DNA of 60,517 nt from a bacterium (GTDB taxonomy: Bacteria; Planctomycetota; SZUA-567), in contig QKCJ01000025.1 of NCBI GenBank assembly GCA_003245715.1, forward strand, positions 1-60,517, read 5' to 3'. Every line of letters begins with the position of its first letter. Position 1 is the stretch's first letter. The translations under genes were made by a program, and so were the position numbers. This document shows positions 18,019 through 26,020 of this stretch, piece by piece. The notes beneath the pieces were generated by a model that had not been told where the DNA came from, did not search any database, and saw only the letters and a program-made list of their open reading frames with translations.

Positions 18019-18441
18019 ATGGAATTTATTCATAACCATTTTATTCTGAGTACTGTTTTTATTGGGATTACCATATGGGTACTTGGATTGTGGCTATGTT
18101 CGTGTCTTTGTAACTGGGGTAAGCTTTCCAGTCTTTACAGGTGCGATGAAGAGATTTACGATCGGCTTTACCGTTTTCAGGTTGCCAGTGTGGGGTTGGT
18201 AAATTTTAACGGAATGTTTGAGGTGGGGTTATCAGATCATGGGGTGTATATGAGGCCGGTGGTTATTTTTCGCTTGTTCTTTCCACCGCTTCTTATTCCA
18301 TGGTCTAATCTTGAACTTTGCAAAAGCAGAACTTTTTTCGGTTGGGAAAGTATCTGTTTCAGGATAAAAGGCTTCCGGCAGCCAGAAATATCGGGTACCA
18401 CAAAAGCTTTCAAGCGTATAAAAGATAGACTTGCCGGATAA
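18019..18441 (+). CDS. Small membrane-anchored hypothetical protein
   Basis: A 140-residue protein of no recognised family. Residues 8-33 (ILSTVFIGITIWVLGLWL) form one clear membrane helix, followed by two cysteines. A second hydrophobic stretch (PVVIFRLFFPPLLIPW, about residues 85-100) may be membrane-associated. The C-terminus is basic and soluble. The phrase LFFPPLLIPWSNL resembles small membrane proteins with a PH-like or DUF fold, but this is only an impression. The frame opens at TTG 18001; the ATG at 18019 seems the better start, with ACAGG upstream. It is isolated from its neighbours and lies after the argG terminator. Confidence 0.55.
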   Translation: MEFIHNHFILSTVFIGITIWVLGLWLCSCLCNWGKLSSLYRCDEEIYDRLYRFQVASVGLVNFNGMFEVGLSDHGVYMRPVVIFRLFFPPLLIPWSNLELCKSRTFFGWESICFRIKGFRQPEISGTTKAFKRIKDRLAG

Positions 18442-18554
18442 CTGCTGGGGTTATTTTCTTTTTTGATTCTTAAAAGGTCTGAAATATTCGGTGGTTAATC
18501 CATTTGAACACTGCCTGAACAGGGTTCTATTTATATCACAGATATGTTGCCTTC

Positions 18555-18800
18555 TCAGCAGGCTTTGGTCTGGTTTTTATCGTGAAATTGCTGGGCCATC
18601 TGGCAGTCACAACGGTGTTCACAGACATGCCCGCAGTACATCTCACGCATCAGCCAGCCGTAATTCTCAATAAAATCCGCCACTCCGTCATTGTAGTCCT
18701 CAATATGACGAAACCATTTGTGCGTATCAATATGCTTCTTGATGATATCACTTTCAACCCTCATCAGGGCGATCAAATGATTGCACTTATCAGTCATCAT
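18555..18800 (-). CDS. Small Cys/His-rich protein
   Basis: An 81-residue protein I do not recognise. A perfect AGGAGG lies six bases before the first of two adjacent ATG codons, which strongly supports translation. The first 50 residues are helical (RVESDIIKKHIDTHKWFRH). The C-terminus concentrates cysteine and histidine (CGHVCEHRCDCQMAQQFH, then a final Cys), which could bind zinc or a metal cluster. No signal peptide or membrane segment is present. Confidence 0.7.
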   Translation of the reverse strand: MMTDKCNHLIALMRVESDIIKKHIDTHKWFRHIEDYNDGVADFIENYGWLMREMYCGHVCEHRCDCQMAQQFHDKNQTKAC

Positions 18801-18900
18801 GACAATCCTCCTGCAAATCCATTTTTAGGCTGTATATTTTTATTATCGGTGTAAGGAACATAATCTTTTATACTAATTTTGTGTATATTATAAAAATACA

Positions 18901-18939
18901 TAAAATAATAAACCCTCCACCGGTATGGCAGGAGGGGTT
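18901..18939 (-). terminator. Terminator for the Gly-rich small protein gene
   Basis: On the - strand, AACCCCTCC pairs with GGAGGGTT (18931-18939 with 18911-18918) around a 12-nt loop. A T-rich tail, TATTATTTTA, follows. It lies 26 bp after the stop at 18966. Confidence 0.75.
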
Positions 18940-18965
18940 ATTGTTGAATGTAAACCGGTTTTTAT

Positions 18966-19355
18966 TCAGCTATAGGTTCCCAGACCAATTCCACCACCGC
19001 CGCCTGAAGCGCCACCACCCTTGTTGGATGAGCCGCCTTTGTTTCTGCTGCCGCGGTTCTTTAAAGCATTTATCGCTTTGCGGCTGGCGGTACGGTCCTC
19101 CTCGCTCTCCCAGTTGATTTCAAGCAGGGCTGTCTGGGCGTGCTGGAAGACAAATGATGTATCCGGACCAAGGATCTCCGCCAGTGAATAGCGTGTAACC
19201 GGTATTCCTTCGGTTGTGCATGACCAGAGGGCGATTCGCAGTTTACAGAGCGCGAGTTTCTTCTTTTGTTCACCACTAAGACGGTCACGACTCTGCAGAT
19301 CCAGGGCAATTCTGGCGTAGTTCTCTATATTCGGGGGCAGATTGACTTCAGCCAT
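18966..19355 (-). CDS. Hypothetical protein with glycine-rich tail
   Basis: A 129-residue protein with no recognised family. Residues 1-95 are of normal composition with predicted helices (NYARIALDLQSRDRLSGEQ); the last 30 residues are Gly/Ser/Asn-rich (repeated KGG and a GGGG run) and probably disordered. There is no signal peptide. An AAGGAG ribosome site eight bases before the ATG and a following terminator support a real single gene. Confidence 0.65.
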   Translation of the reverse strand: MAEVNLPPNIENYARIALDLQSRDRLSGEQKKKLALCKLRIALWSCTTEGIPVTRYSLAEILGPDTSFVFQHAQTALLEINWESEEDRTASRKAINALKNRGSRNKGGSSNKGGGASGGGGGIGLGTYS

Positions 19356-19490
19356 TGCATACTCCTTCGGTGAAAGTTGATGCGTTGATTGTACATTTTA
19401 TAAATGGAGTTTACTATTAAAATATCCGGCAGGCAAAAAAAATTTGGTTTGTGTTGGCTCTATGCCGGGAGGCGACTTATCTGCCGGTTT

Positions 19491-19811
19491 CTAGAAGTAA
19501 TAGACCAGAATAGCTCCGCCGATGATATTAAATGCGGTTTCCAGTTTACCGCCCAGTTTTCTGGACACGATAAAATATGCCGTTGCGGCGACTGCTATCA
19601 GGAAAATATGTCTTATGATCGCAAATGCACCGGTTGCTGCGTCATTATTACCGATGATTGTAAGGTATGTCAGTACATTGCCAATTGCGCTTAGAAAAGT
19701 GTAGATTGTGATTTGCTGCCAGACAGGCATCGCGCCTGAGATCATGTCGCCGCTGCGCAGGAGAAAAAGTATCACCGCAGCCTTAAAAAATGGTAATATA
19801 TAAAGAATCAT
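19491..19811 (-). CDS. Small integral membrane protein
   Basis: A 106-residue protein with three to four hydrophobic helices (about residues 3-20, 30-52, 62-80 and 90-104) and little between them. It resembles small DMT/EamA-like or SdpI-like half proteins in size but has no clear signature. The frame opens at 19826, but GGAG eight bases ahead of the ATG at 19811 favours that start. It lies beyond the rpmA terminator on the same strand, so it is probably transcribed independently. Confidence 0.6.
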   Translation of the reverse strand: MILYILPFFKAAVILFLLRSGDMISGAMPVWQQITIYTFLSAIGNVLTYLTIIGNNDAATGAFAIIRHIFLIAVAATAYFIVSRKLGGKLETAFNIIGGAILVYYF

Positions 19812-19870
19812 GTTTGGTCTCTCCATTTTTCTACTAGATAGTATTATCTTACGGCTTGTGGGTGCAGAAA

Positions 19871-19906
19871 CAATAAAAAAGCACCCGGTTGATTTCCGGA
19901 TGCTTT
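19871..19906 (-). terminator. Terminator of the rplU-rpmA operon
   Basis: On the - strand, AAAGCATCCGG pairs with CCGGGTGCTTT (one G-T pair, 7-nt loop) and is followed by TTTATTG. It lies 27 bp after the rpmA stop. Confidence 0.88.
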
Positions 19907-19932
19907 AAGTGTCTGGTGTTGCAGAGTTTGAA

Positions 19933-20184
19933 CTAGTTGGCAGGTACGATGCTTACTGAGTTCTTCTTGCTCTTGCGGTATTCGACTGTGCCGTCAACAA
20001 GTGCGAAGAGAGTGTAGTCGCGACCCTGGCCGACGTTCTTGCCCGGGTGGATTTTGTTGCCGCACTGACGTACGATGATGTTACCGGCGATAACCTTTTC
20101 GCCGCCGTACTTCTTGATGCCGCGGAACTGTGGATTGCTGTCACGTCCGTTACGGCTAGAACCTTTACCTACTTTGTGTGCCAT
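19933..20184 (-). CDS. rpmA: 50S ribosomal protein L27
   Basis: An 83-residue basic protein of the large ribosomal subunit, whose flexible N-terminus reaches the peptidyl transferase centre. It shows the family start [16 protein letters not shown] and the conserved [14 protein letters not shown] and GRDYTLFAL segments. The N-terminus lacks the cleavable extension seen in Firmicutes. It lies 37 bp after rplU in the usual L21-L27 order. Confidence 0.98.
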   Translation of the reverse strand: MAHKVGKGSSRNGRDSNPQFRGIKKYGGEKVIAGNIIVRQCGNKIHPGKNVGQGRDYTLFALVDGTVEYRKSKKNSVSIVPAN

Positions 20185-20221
20185 GATATAGACTCCAAAA
20201 AATTCTGTTAATAAATAAAAC

Positions 20222-20530
20222 TTATGCGCTGATTGAGGTGATCTTGACCTTCAGAAGTTTCTGACGGTGACCCTTGGCAGTGCGGCTGTCTTTACGACGG
20301 CGGAAGAAAACACAGCGTGTCTTAGGACCCTTGACTGCATCAAGAATCTGTCCCTTAACGCTGGCTCCAGCAACTACCGGTGTGCCAACCTTGGTCTCAT
20401 CACCAGTAAGCATCAGCACCTGGTCAAAACAAATTTCTGATCCGACTTCAGCGTCCAGCAGCTCTACGCAGATTTCGTCTCCCTCGTTCACGGTATACTG
20501 TTTACCGCCAGACTTAATAACAGCTTGCAT
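20222..20530 (-). CDS. rplU: 50S ribosomal protein L21
   Basis: A 102-residue ribosomal protein that binds 23S rRNA. It begins [18 protein letters not shown] and ends with the family segment [25 protein letters not shown], rich in basic residues. GAGG lies nine bases before the ATG. It is the first gene of the rplU-rpmA pair. Confidence 0.98.
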   Translation of the reverse strand: MQAVIKSGGKQYTVNEGDEICVELLDAEVGSEICFDQVLMLTGDETKVGTPVVAGASVKGQILDAVKGPKTRCVFFRRRKDSRTAKGHRQKLLKVKITSISA

Positions 20531-20634
20531 ATTTTATAACCTCACTCTAATAAAAGGATAAACACTATTAACGCCGGGCGCAATACACCCGGTTCAAGGA
20601 GTAATAATAATATGCCTTATTCCGATAAAATCCA
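20531..20634 (-). promoter_or_regulatory. rplU promoter and structured leader
   Basis: On the - strand, TGGATT and TATTAT with a 16-bp spacer are a plausible promoter just after the kinase gene. The leader of about 65 nt holds a hairpin, CCGGG with CCCGG around a 9-nt loop (20574-20592). Ribosomal protein L21 genes in other bacteria often carry autoregulatory leaders, so this stem is a candidate; no match to a defined motif was tested. Confidence 0.45.
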
Positions 20635-20657
20635 GAGCTTTTTTTAAAAAAACTCAT

Positions 20658-23123
20658 TTATTTGATAATATTTTCACTATCGGGAGCATAATTCAAGGCC
20701 CGGATGATACTCTGGCTTATCTCTTTGCGCTCAAATGGTTTGGGAATAAAGTCCAGAGCGCCTGCGGCCAGGATCTCGCGGATGGTATTATCGACCTCGT
20801 AACCGGAGATTATTATTATCCGTGCCTGTGGGTCGATATCGCGTATTTCGTAGAACGCGTCGCGGCCGTTTAGTCGCGGCATGACCATGTCAAGCAGGAC
20901 AATATCGTACCGGTTCTGCCTGAAAAGAGCTACACCTTCATGTCCGTCGCTGGCAATTGTCACGTTGTACCCCATTTTGGTCAGCTCTTCCTCAAGCAGG
21001 AGCTGGTTAATCGTCTCATCCTCAATAATCAGGATTTTTATGTCCGAGAGGATTTTAAGCGGCAGTTCGGCCTGAATTGAGGATGACTGCCCGGCCTTGC
21101 TGAAGGGCAGGTAGATTATTATGGTCGTGCCAAGCCCTATTTCACTCTCGATATTGATCCTGCCGTTGTGACTGGTAACGATTCCGTATACTGCAGCCAG
21201 CCCCATTCCCGACCCTTCGGATGCTTCTTTGGTGCTGAAGAACGGGTCAAAGACCCGGGGGAGAATGTCCTCGGGGATGCCGCAGCCTGTATCCCTGATT
21301 TCAATTCTGATATATTTTCCTGGCGTAAGCCCGTTCCAGTCATCGGATTCGGGGGTAAGGTCAAGATGTTTTATTTCCGTTGTTATTGTTAATTCGCCAC
21401 CATCTTCCATGGCGTCATTGGCATTAACCGCAAGATTCAGCAGCATATTGCTCAGCTGGCTGTCATCACCGTCAACAATCGCCGGCTGGGGACAGAGATC
21501 GGTTGAAATTGCGACCAGTGGATTGATGCTGTGTTTTAGAAAGCTGATGAGATACTCGATTTTCTCATTGAGATCAACGACCTCGACATTGAATTTGCCT
21601 TTTCTGGCAAAGGCAAGGAGCTGTCCGGTCAGCTCTGAGCAGCATTCTCCGCATTCAATGATCGTATTGAGGTAGCGTTGCTGGTCGGAGTTGAGCATGG
21701 TGTCGGAAAGAAGCTGGGCAAACCCGAGTAGTCCGCAGAGTTTATTGTTGAAGTCATGGGCAATGCCGCCGGCTAGCTGGCCTACGGCGTCCATTTTCTG
21801 CGAGTAGCGAAGCTGCTGTTCAAGTTCTGACTGCTGGGTGATATCCGCGAAGGTCTCAACAACCCCACAGACCTCCCCGTTGTTGAATACAGGTACTGCG
21901 GTAAGGGTTATTATTGTGCCGTTAGGCAGGGAGCCGGTGAAGTGGCATTCCTTGCGGGTACGCATGGCGCGTTCGGCGGTGCAGGAATAGTCCTGGCTGT
22001 CCTCATTGATGTAACCGAAAAATTCCTGACAGGAGGTACCGGTGATACTGTCGATTTCAGCCCCGGTGATTTTCGCTGCCGCTTCATTGCACCAACGGAT
22101 ATTGCCGTCTGTACCAATAAAAATTACTCCTTCAGAGATACTGTTGAGGATTGTCATCTTCTCGCGTTCATTCTCGCGCAGGGCGTCTTCCGCGGCCAGA
22201 AGTTTGGTGATGTCAAAGCCGGTTGAGAGTACTTCCTTTCCCTTTTGGGTGATGGTATATATCCGGTTATTCCAGGCAATCCAGGCACGTTCGCCGTTGC
22301 GCTTGATGTTTTCATTGATATTGTTGGTAAACCTGTCAGGATTTTTGGTTATTTGGTCAATAAGGTGGCGCAGATCGCGTCCGTGGCTCTCTGTCTCCGG
22401 TACAATCGTTCCGACCAGATGTCTACCCATGACCTCTTCTGATTTATAGCCGAAAAACTTCTCTGCGTAGTTATTGAAATAGGTGACAAGACCATCTTCA
22501 TCCCAGCGCAGGATAATACAGTTGGCGTTATCGACAATGAACTTGTATTCCTCAAGCTTTGATTCGCTCTCAAGTTTCAGTTTCTGCTGTTCTGTGATAT
22601 CTTCCATATAGCCGCTGAAATAATCATCACGGTCTCTGGTGAGGGTTTGGCTTGAAAGAATTTTGACATAATGCCATTTGTAGTGAGTGCTGTCAGAGCC
22701 GCGCAGCCTGATAACCTTGTTGTCAAGGTTATGTGCAGTCTTGCGGAGACTTAGGACTGAGAGAATCACCTCTTTGTCTTCAGGATGTATGTTTTTTTCA
22801 AACTCCAGCAGTTTGTAGCAGAAGGGCGCGGTTGTTGTTTTGCTCTCCGGAAACCATTCTTCCTTCAGTCCCCATAATTTAAGATTGCCATCAGCTGGAT
22901 AATACTGCCAGTAAGTCAAACCAGAGTGCAGCTGGGCGGAGCAGAAATCCTCAATGATACTTCTCTGGGCGGCCTGGCGCTGGCTTGAACTTATCAGCAG
23001 ATAGAGCATAAAGATTATAATAATCGAGCCAAGCAGTATCCAGCCAGGGCTAAGATAAAGACCGGCAGGGGCTGGTTCAGACAGGGATGCCATCGCGCTA
23101 AGCATAATTGAAGTAATCATCAT
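20658..23123 (-). CDS. PAS-containing hybrid sensor histidine kinase / response regulator
   Basis: An 821-residue membrane-bound sensor. A single membrane helix at about residues 25-46 leaves almost no periplasmic domain, so sensing is probably cytoplasmic or within the membrane. Three PAS domains follow (about 60-190, 195-315 and 320-440), the first with the YFSGYMEDITEQQ closing segment. The kinase core has the phospho-accepting His in GGIAHDFNN, the N-box NLAVNANDAMEDGG and ATP-binding DTGCGIPED and GSGMGLAAVYG. The C-terminal receiver has the acidic pair in IIEDE, phospho-acceptor Asp in IVLLDMVMP and Lys in PKPF. HDFNN-type kinases often signal through their own receiver. The target is unknown; the neighbours are rplU and a sulfatase. 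Confidence 0.92.
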   Translation of the reverse strand: MMITSIMLSAMASLSEPAPAGLYLSPGWILLGSIIIIFMLYLLISSSQRQAAQRSIIEDFCSAQLHSGLTYWQYYPADGNLKLWGLKEEWFPESKTTTAPFCYKLLEFEKNIHPEDKEVILSVLSLRKTAHNLDNKVIRLRGSDSTHYKWHYVKILSSQTLTRDRDDYFSGYMEDITEQQKLKLESESKLEEYKFIVDNANCIILRWDEDGLVTYFNNYAEKFFGYKSEEVMGRHLVGTIVPETESHGRDLRHLIDQITKNPDRFTNNINENIKRNGERAWIAWNNRIYTITQKGKEVLSTGFDITKLLAAEDALRENEREKMTILNSISEGVIFIGTDGNIRWCNEAAAKITGAEIDSITGTSCQEFFGYINEDSQDYSCTAERAMRTRKECHFTGSLPNGTIITLTAVPVFNNGEVCGVVETFADITQQSELEQQLRYSQKMDAVGQLAGGIAHDFNNKLCGLLGFAQLLSDTMLNSDQQRYLNTIIECGECCSELTGQLLAFARKGKFNVEVVDLNEKIEYLISFLKHSINPLVAISTDLCPQPAIVDGDDSQLSNMLLNLAVNANDAMEDGGELTITTEIKHLDLTPESDDWNGLTPGKYIRIEIRDTGCGIPEDILPRVFDPFFSTKEASEGSGMGLAAVYGIVTSHNGRINIESEIGLGTTIIIYLPFSKAGQSSSIQAELPLKILSDIKILIIEDETINQLLLEEELTKMGYNVTIASDGHEGVALFRQNRYDIVLLDMVMPRLNGRDAFYEIRDIDPQARIIIISGYEVDNTIREILAAGALDFIPKPFERKEISQSIIRALNYAPDSENIIK

Positions 23124-23250
23124 AGATATTCAGCCCGCATCATTTGTCCCGCAGAAGGTTATATCACTGCATATTATAAAGTTCTATTTCAGGTATTATA
23201 TTATAAAAATTTCCCCTGTAAGTGACAATTAAAAATTTGTTCTATTTTCA

Positions 23251-23283
23251 TTTAATGAAAAAGACCTCTAAAAAGAGGTCTTT
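23251..23283 (-). terminator. Terminator after the sulfatase gene
   Basis: On the - strand, AAAGACCTC pairs perfectly with GAGGTCTTT around a 6-nt loop and is followed by TTCATTAAA. It lies 31 bp after the sulfatase stop. Confidence 0.85.
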
Positions 23284-23314
23284 CGGGTAATTCGGGATAT
23301 TAAAGGCAGGTTGG

Positions 23315-24814
23315 TTACTTTTTACATAGTTCTTCAACCCAGGGGTGGCGCTTATAAATTTCGTCAATCCACTCCCCGCGTCCGGTATCTTTGAGGCGCT
23401 GGATATAGCCAGCAGCTTTACCGGCGACATTATTCGGGTTGCAGTGTTGAGGGCCGCCTTCAGTAAGCACTTTCATCATCGGGTCTTCGGTGAAGCCAAA
23501 GGGCTGGCTATCCATCATTTGCTGATGCCAGTTCAGGAGTTTGCTTGCCCCGAGAGCTGTAATGCCAGGCTCGACTTTAGCTAGGTTATTCTGCTCATGC
23601 GGGTCTTTTTCGAGGTCAAAGAGCATCTCGGTATCATAATGCGGGTGCATTCCGTCGTTGTAGGTGCGCATATAGAGGTATTTATCCCAGCGCACAGAAC
23701 GCTGGCAGACGTGCGCGCACTGGCTCAGCACCAGTTCCTCGCGTCCGGTGTCTGTTCCGTCAAGTAGCGTCTCTGCATAGCTCTGCCCATCCCATATTTC
23801 ACACTTTTCAACATCAAGCAGGTCACAGACAGTCGGCAGAAGGTCAAGATTATAATGGAAGCCTGAGTCCTTGATACCCTTCTTCGCGCCCGGCCAGCGG
23901 ACAATCATCGGAATGCGGCAGGTGATATTGTCGGCTGTGCCATGCTCTGAGTAAATACCCAGCTCGCCAAAGTTCTCGCCGTGGTCGGAGGTGACGATAA
24001 TCGCGGTATCCTCAAGCACACCCAGCGTTTCAAGCTTGTCAAGGATTTGGCCGATGTGACCGTCCATATAGCGTATGCCGCAGTCATAACCGTCGATACA
24101 GCGTTTGAGTTCATTCATATTTTTAAGGTCATTAGCGCCGCGGGGGAATTTCGGATCATCATTACCGTGGTACATTCCGTTATCGCGGGCGGTATGCGGG
24201 CCGGCGAGCTGGCAGTGTCTGGCGAGTGTTTCCTCATTCATCCATGCCGGCAGCGGATCATTTTCAAACGGGTTGCCGAAATCTTCAGGCGCACGGTAGG
24301 GGGTGTGCGGGTCCCAGTAATTTATGTGCAAAAGCCAGTTGTCATTCTCGCCGTTATTTTCAAGCCATTCCATGACTGTCGGGGTAACTTCTTCGGCTGA
24401 CTCGTTACCGCATTTGCCGATATGGTTGTGCATTTCATTGAAACCGGCCAGAAACCAGTATGACGAGTGGCGCTCGGCAAATGGTGAAATGGTGCAGGTT
24501 TGCATTCCGGCTTTGCGGAAGATATTCCAGAGACTGTTGGTGCTGCAGGTTGAACGGAACTGTCTGCCCGGACCTTCAAGACGGATGTCAGCCGCTGTGC
24601 CGCCGTGACCGATTGCGCCGTTATGGATTCCCATCATGCCGGTGACCAGTGCCGCGCGGGAGGGCAGACAAGGGGCGTCGGGGCAGTAATAATTCTCAAA
24701 GGCGACACCTTCAGAGGCGATACGGTCTATATTCGGGCTGGTGTTGCGGTGATAGCCATAGCAGCCAAGGTGGTCGGGGCGCAGTGTGTCGAGGTCTAAA
24801 AACAGTACTCTCAT
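23315..24814 (-). CDS. Sulfatase of the formylglycine type, cytoplasmic
   Basis: A 499-residue type I sulfatase. The N-terminal metal site is LFLDLDTLRPDHLGCYGY. The catalytic signature CLPSR (about residue 55) carries the Cys that must be converted to formylglycine by a maturase located elsewhere. Later metal ligands appear in IIVTSDHGENFGE. The sequence has no signal peptide, unlike most polysaccharide sulfatases, so it should act on imported sulfated sugars; GlcNAc-sulfate or similar is possible but not determinable. I chose the ATG at 24814 after GGAGAG rather than the earlier one at 24841. It lies 82 bp after the IclR regulator gene on the same strand, which suggests direct control. Confidence 0.9.
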   Translation of the reverse strand: MRVLFLDLDTLRPDHLGCYGYHRNTSPNIDRIASEGVAFENYYCPDAPCLPSRAALVTGMMGIHNGAIGHGGTAADIRLEGPGRQFRSTCSTNSLWNIFRKAGMQTCTISPFAERHSSYWFLAGFNEMHNHIGKCGNESAEEVTPTVMEWLENNGENDNWLLHINYWDPHTPYRAPEDFGNPFENDPLPAWMNEETLARHCQLAGPHTARDNGMYHGNDDPKFPRGANDLKNMNELKRCIDGYDCGIRYMDGHIGQILDKLETLGVLEDTAIIVTSDHGENFGELGIYSEHGTADNITCRIPMIVRWPGAKKGIKDSGFHYNLDLLPTVCDLLDVEKCEIWDGQSYAETLLDGTDTGREELVLSQCAHVCQRSVRWDKYLYMRTYNDGMHPHYDTEMLFDLEKDPHEQNNLAKVEPGITALGASKLLNWHQQMMDSQPFGFTEDPMMKVLTEGGPQHCNPNNVAGKAAGYIQRLKDTGRGEWIDEIYKRHPWVEELCKK

Positions 24815-24896
24815 AATCTCTCCAGGTTTTGAAAAAAACAATAAATGAAAAACAATTTCCCATGCTAATTACCAAAGCATAATTGCACCTTCGGGC

Positions 24897-25700
24897 TTAC
24901 TTCTGCCAGTGGGTACAATTATCTGAAAGCTCGCATCCGTACCCCCGTACAAGATCGAGCGTTTCTTCCATATCAGGCTCATTATTCGGATTGACGATTA
25001 TCGCCAATGAGATGATTCCTACTCCCTTGTTATTTGAAAATACCGCCGCTGATACCCGGCGGACGTTGTGAGTATTTACTGTGTGATCGGCAACTACCGG
25101 CTCCCGGTGTGCTTCATAAATCCATTCGCGCGCAATATCCCCCGGTAATTCCTGAAGGACTCCCGGTTTGATATAACCTTTATAACCGCTGGTTGCTGAT
25201 GGTGTGTCGGGGTGAAACCACGCCAGCGCCAGTGCGTTGACGCTGTCAATTTCTCTGTCATAATCCCGGCAGAAACCGACCCGGGCGATAATGCCAGTCT
25301 CGCCGGTTTCAGGAGTGTAACGCCGTATCAGGATCATCCCTTTTTCAGAGGGTACGTACCACTCTACTGTATGCCCTGTAACCTCTGCGAGTTTGCGCAT
25401 CTTCAACTTGAGGCGGTTGTCAAATTCATTCTCGCGCACCAGCGGCAGCAACCCGAGCCGCGCCTGATATTTGCGACGGTTGTCCTTGCTGATGACTCTC
25501 TGCTCTTCAAGGATATCAAGAATCCGCTTGACTGTCGTCCGGGGAAAACCGGAAGCTTTGGCCAGCTCAAGCTGAGTCATACCTTCACCATTCTCAAGCA
25601 TCCGCATAATAACCAGCCCCCGCGAGAGCAAGTCACTGCCGACAGTATTAACTTGCAGGGTTGCTTCCTCATTAACTGATAACACGTTCGTGTCGTTCAT
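24897..25700 (-). CDS. IclR-family transcriptional regulator
   Basis: A 267-residue regulator. Residues 20-85 form the winged helix-turn-helix (MTQLELAKASGFPRTTVKRILDILEEQ). The rest is the IclR effector-binding domain, which in this family senses small metabolites such as sugar acids or aromatics (SVNALALAW, REPVVADHTVNTHNVRRVSAAVF). It precedes the sulfatase gene in the same direction, so it probably controls that gene and itself. Twin palindromes 185 bp upstream of its start are the likely operator. The ribosome site is weak (AAGAGA). Confidence 0.88.
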   Translation of the reverse strand: MNDTNVLSVNEEATLQVNTVGSDLLSRGLVIMRMLENGEGMTQLELAKASGFPRTTVKRILDILEEQRVISKDNRRKYQARLGLLPLVRENEFDNRLKLKMRKLAEVTGHTVEWYVPSEKGMILIRRYTPETGETGIIARVGFCRDYDREIDSVNALALAWFHPDTPSATSGYKGYIKPGVLQELPGDIAREWIYEAHREPVVADHTVNTHNVRRVSAAVFSNNKGVGIISLAIIVNPNNEPDMEETLDLVRGYGCELSDNCTHWQK

Positions 25701-26020
25701 ATTCTCTTTCTTTTCCTAAGCTGGCGCAGATTGCCTCGTCTTAATGTTTATTTATGCGTAAAAGATCATTTATTTCGGCGATAAGTTTTTTTCAATTGGC
25801 ACGTTTGCAGAGTAATGCAAAACCGGATTTTAAAGTTCTAATTCAAAATTCTAAAAGCCGCTCAAAAGTAACTACTAGTATTAATGTCCATATATGGACA
25901 TGGTGTCCAGAATTGGACATTGATAGTATAGCCCAAAAAAATGCTTTTTGCAAGTGGCGAGTTTTTTTTGATAGAAAATTAATTTTGTTTTCGTAAAATG
26001 TATCATATTGGGGAGAAGAC
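25701..26020. other. Divergent intergenic region
   Basis: This 320-bp AT-rich region separates the IclR regulator (- strand) and the STAS-HATPase gene (+ strand). Apart from the twin palindromes it holds long A and T runs near 25935-25975. No clear promoter boxes and no coding frame with support were found. Confidence 0.5.
25885..25919. promoter_or_regulatory. Tandem palindromic operator TGTCCA-N4-TGGACA
   Basis: Two copies of TGTCCA-N4-TGGACA occur at 25885-25900 (fully palindromic, spacer TATA) and 25904-25919 (spacer GAAT). Their centres are 19 bp apart, close to two helical turns, so two dimers would sit on one DNA face, as IclR tetramers do. They lie between the IclR gene and the divergent STAS fusion gene. 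Confidence 0.75.

Noticed and set aside
20598..20640. A second Ile-rich frame (HIIITP then TGA) upstream of rplU resembling the ileS leader peptide
   Set aside because: It has no start codon preceded by a ribosome site (the frame opens after a TGA with only CTG or ATA/ATT available) and no terminator follows. The ATT run overlaps a likely -10 box, so the likeness is probably chance.
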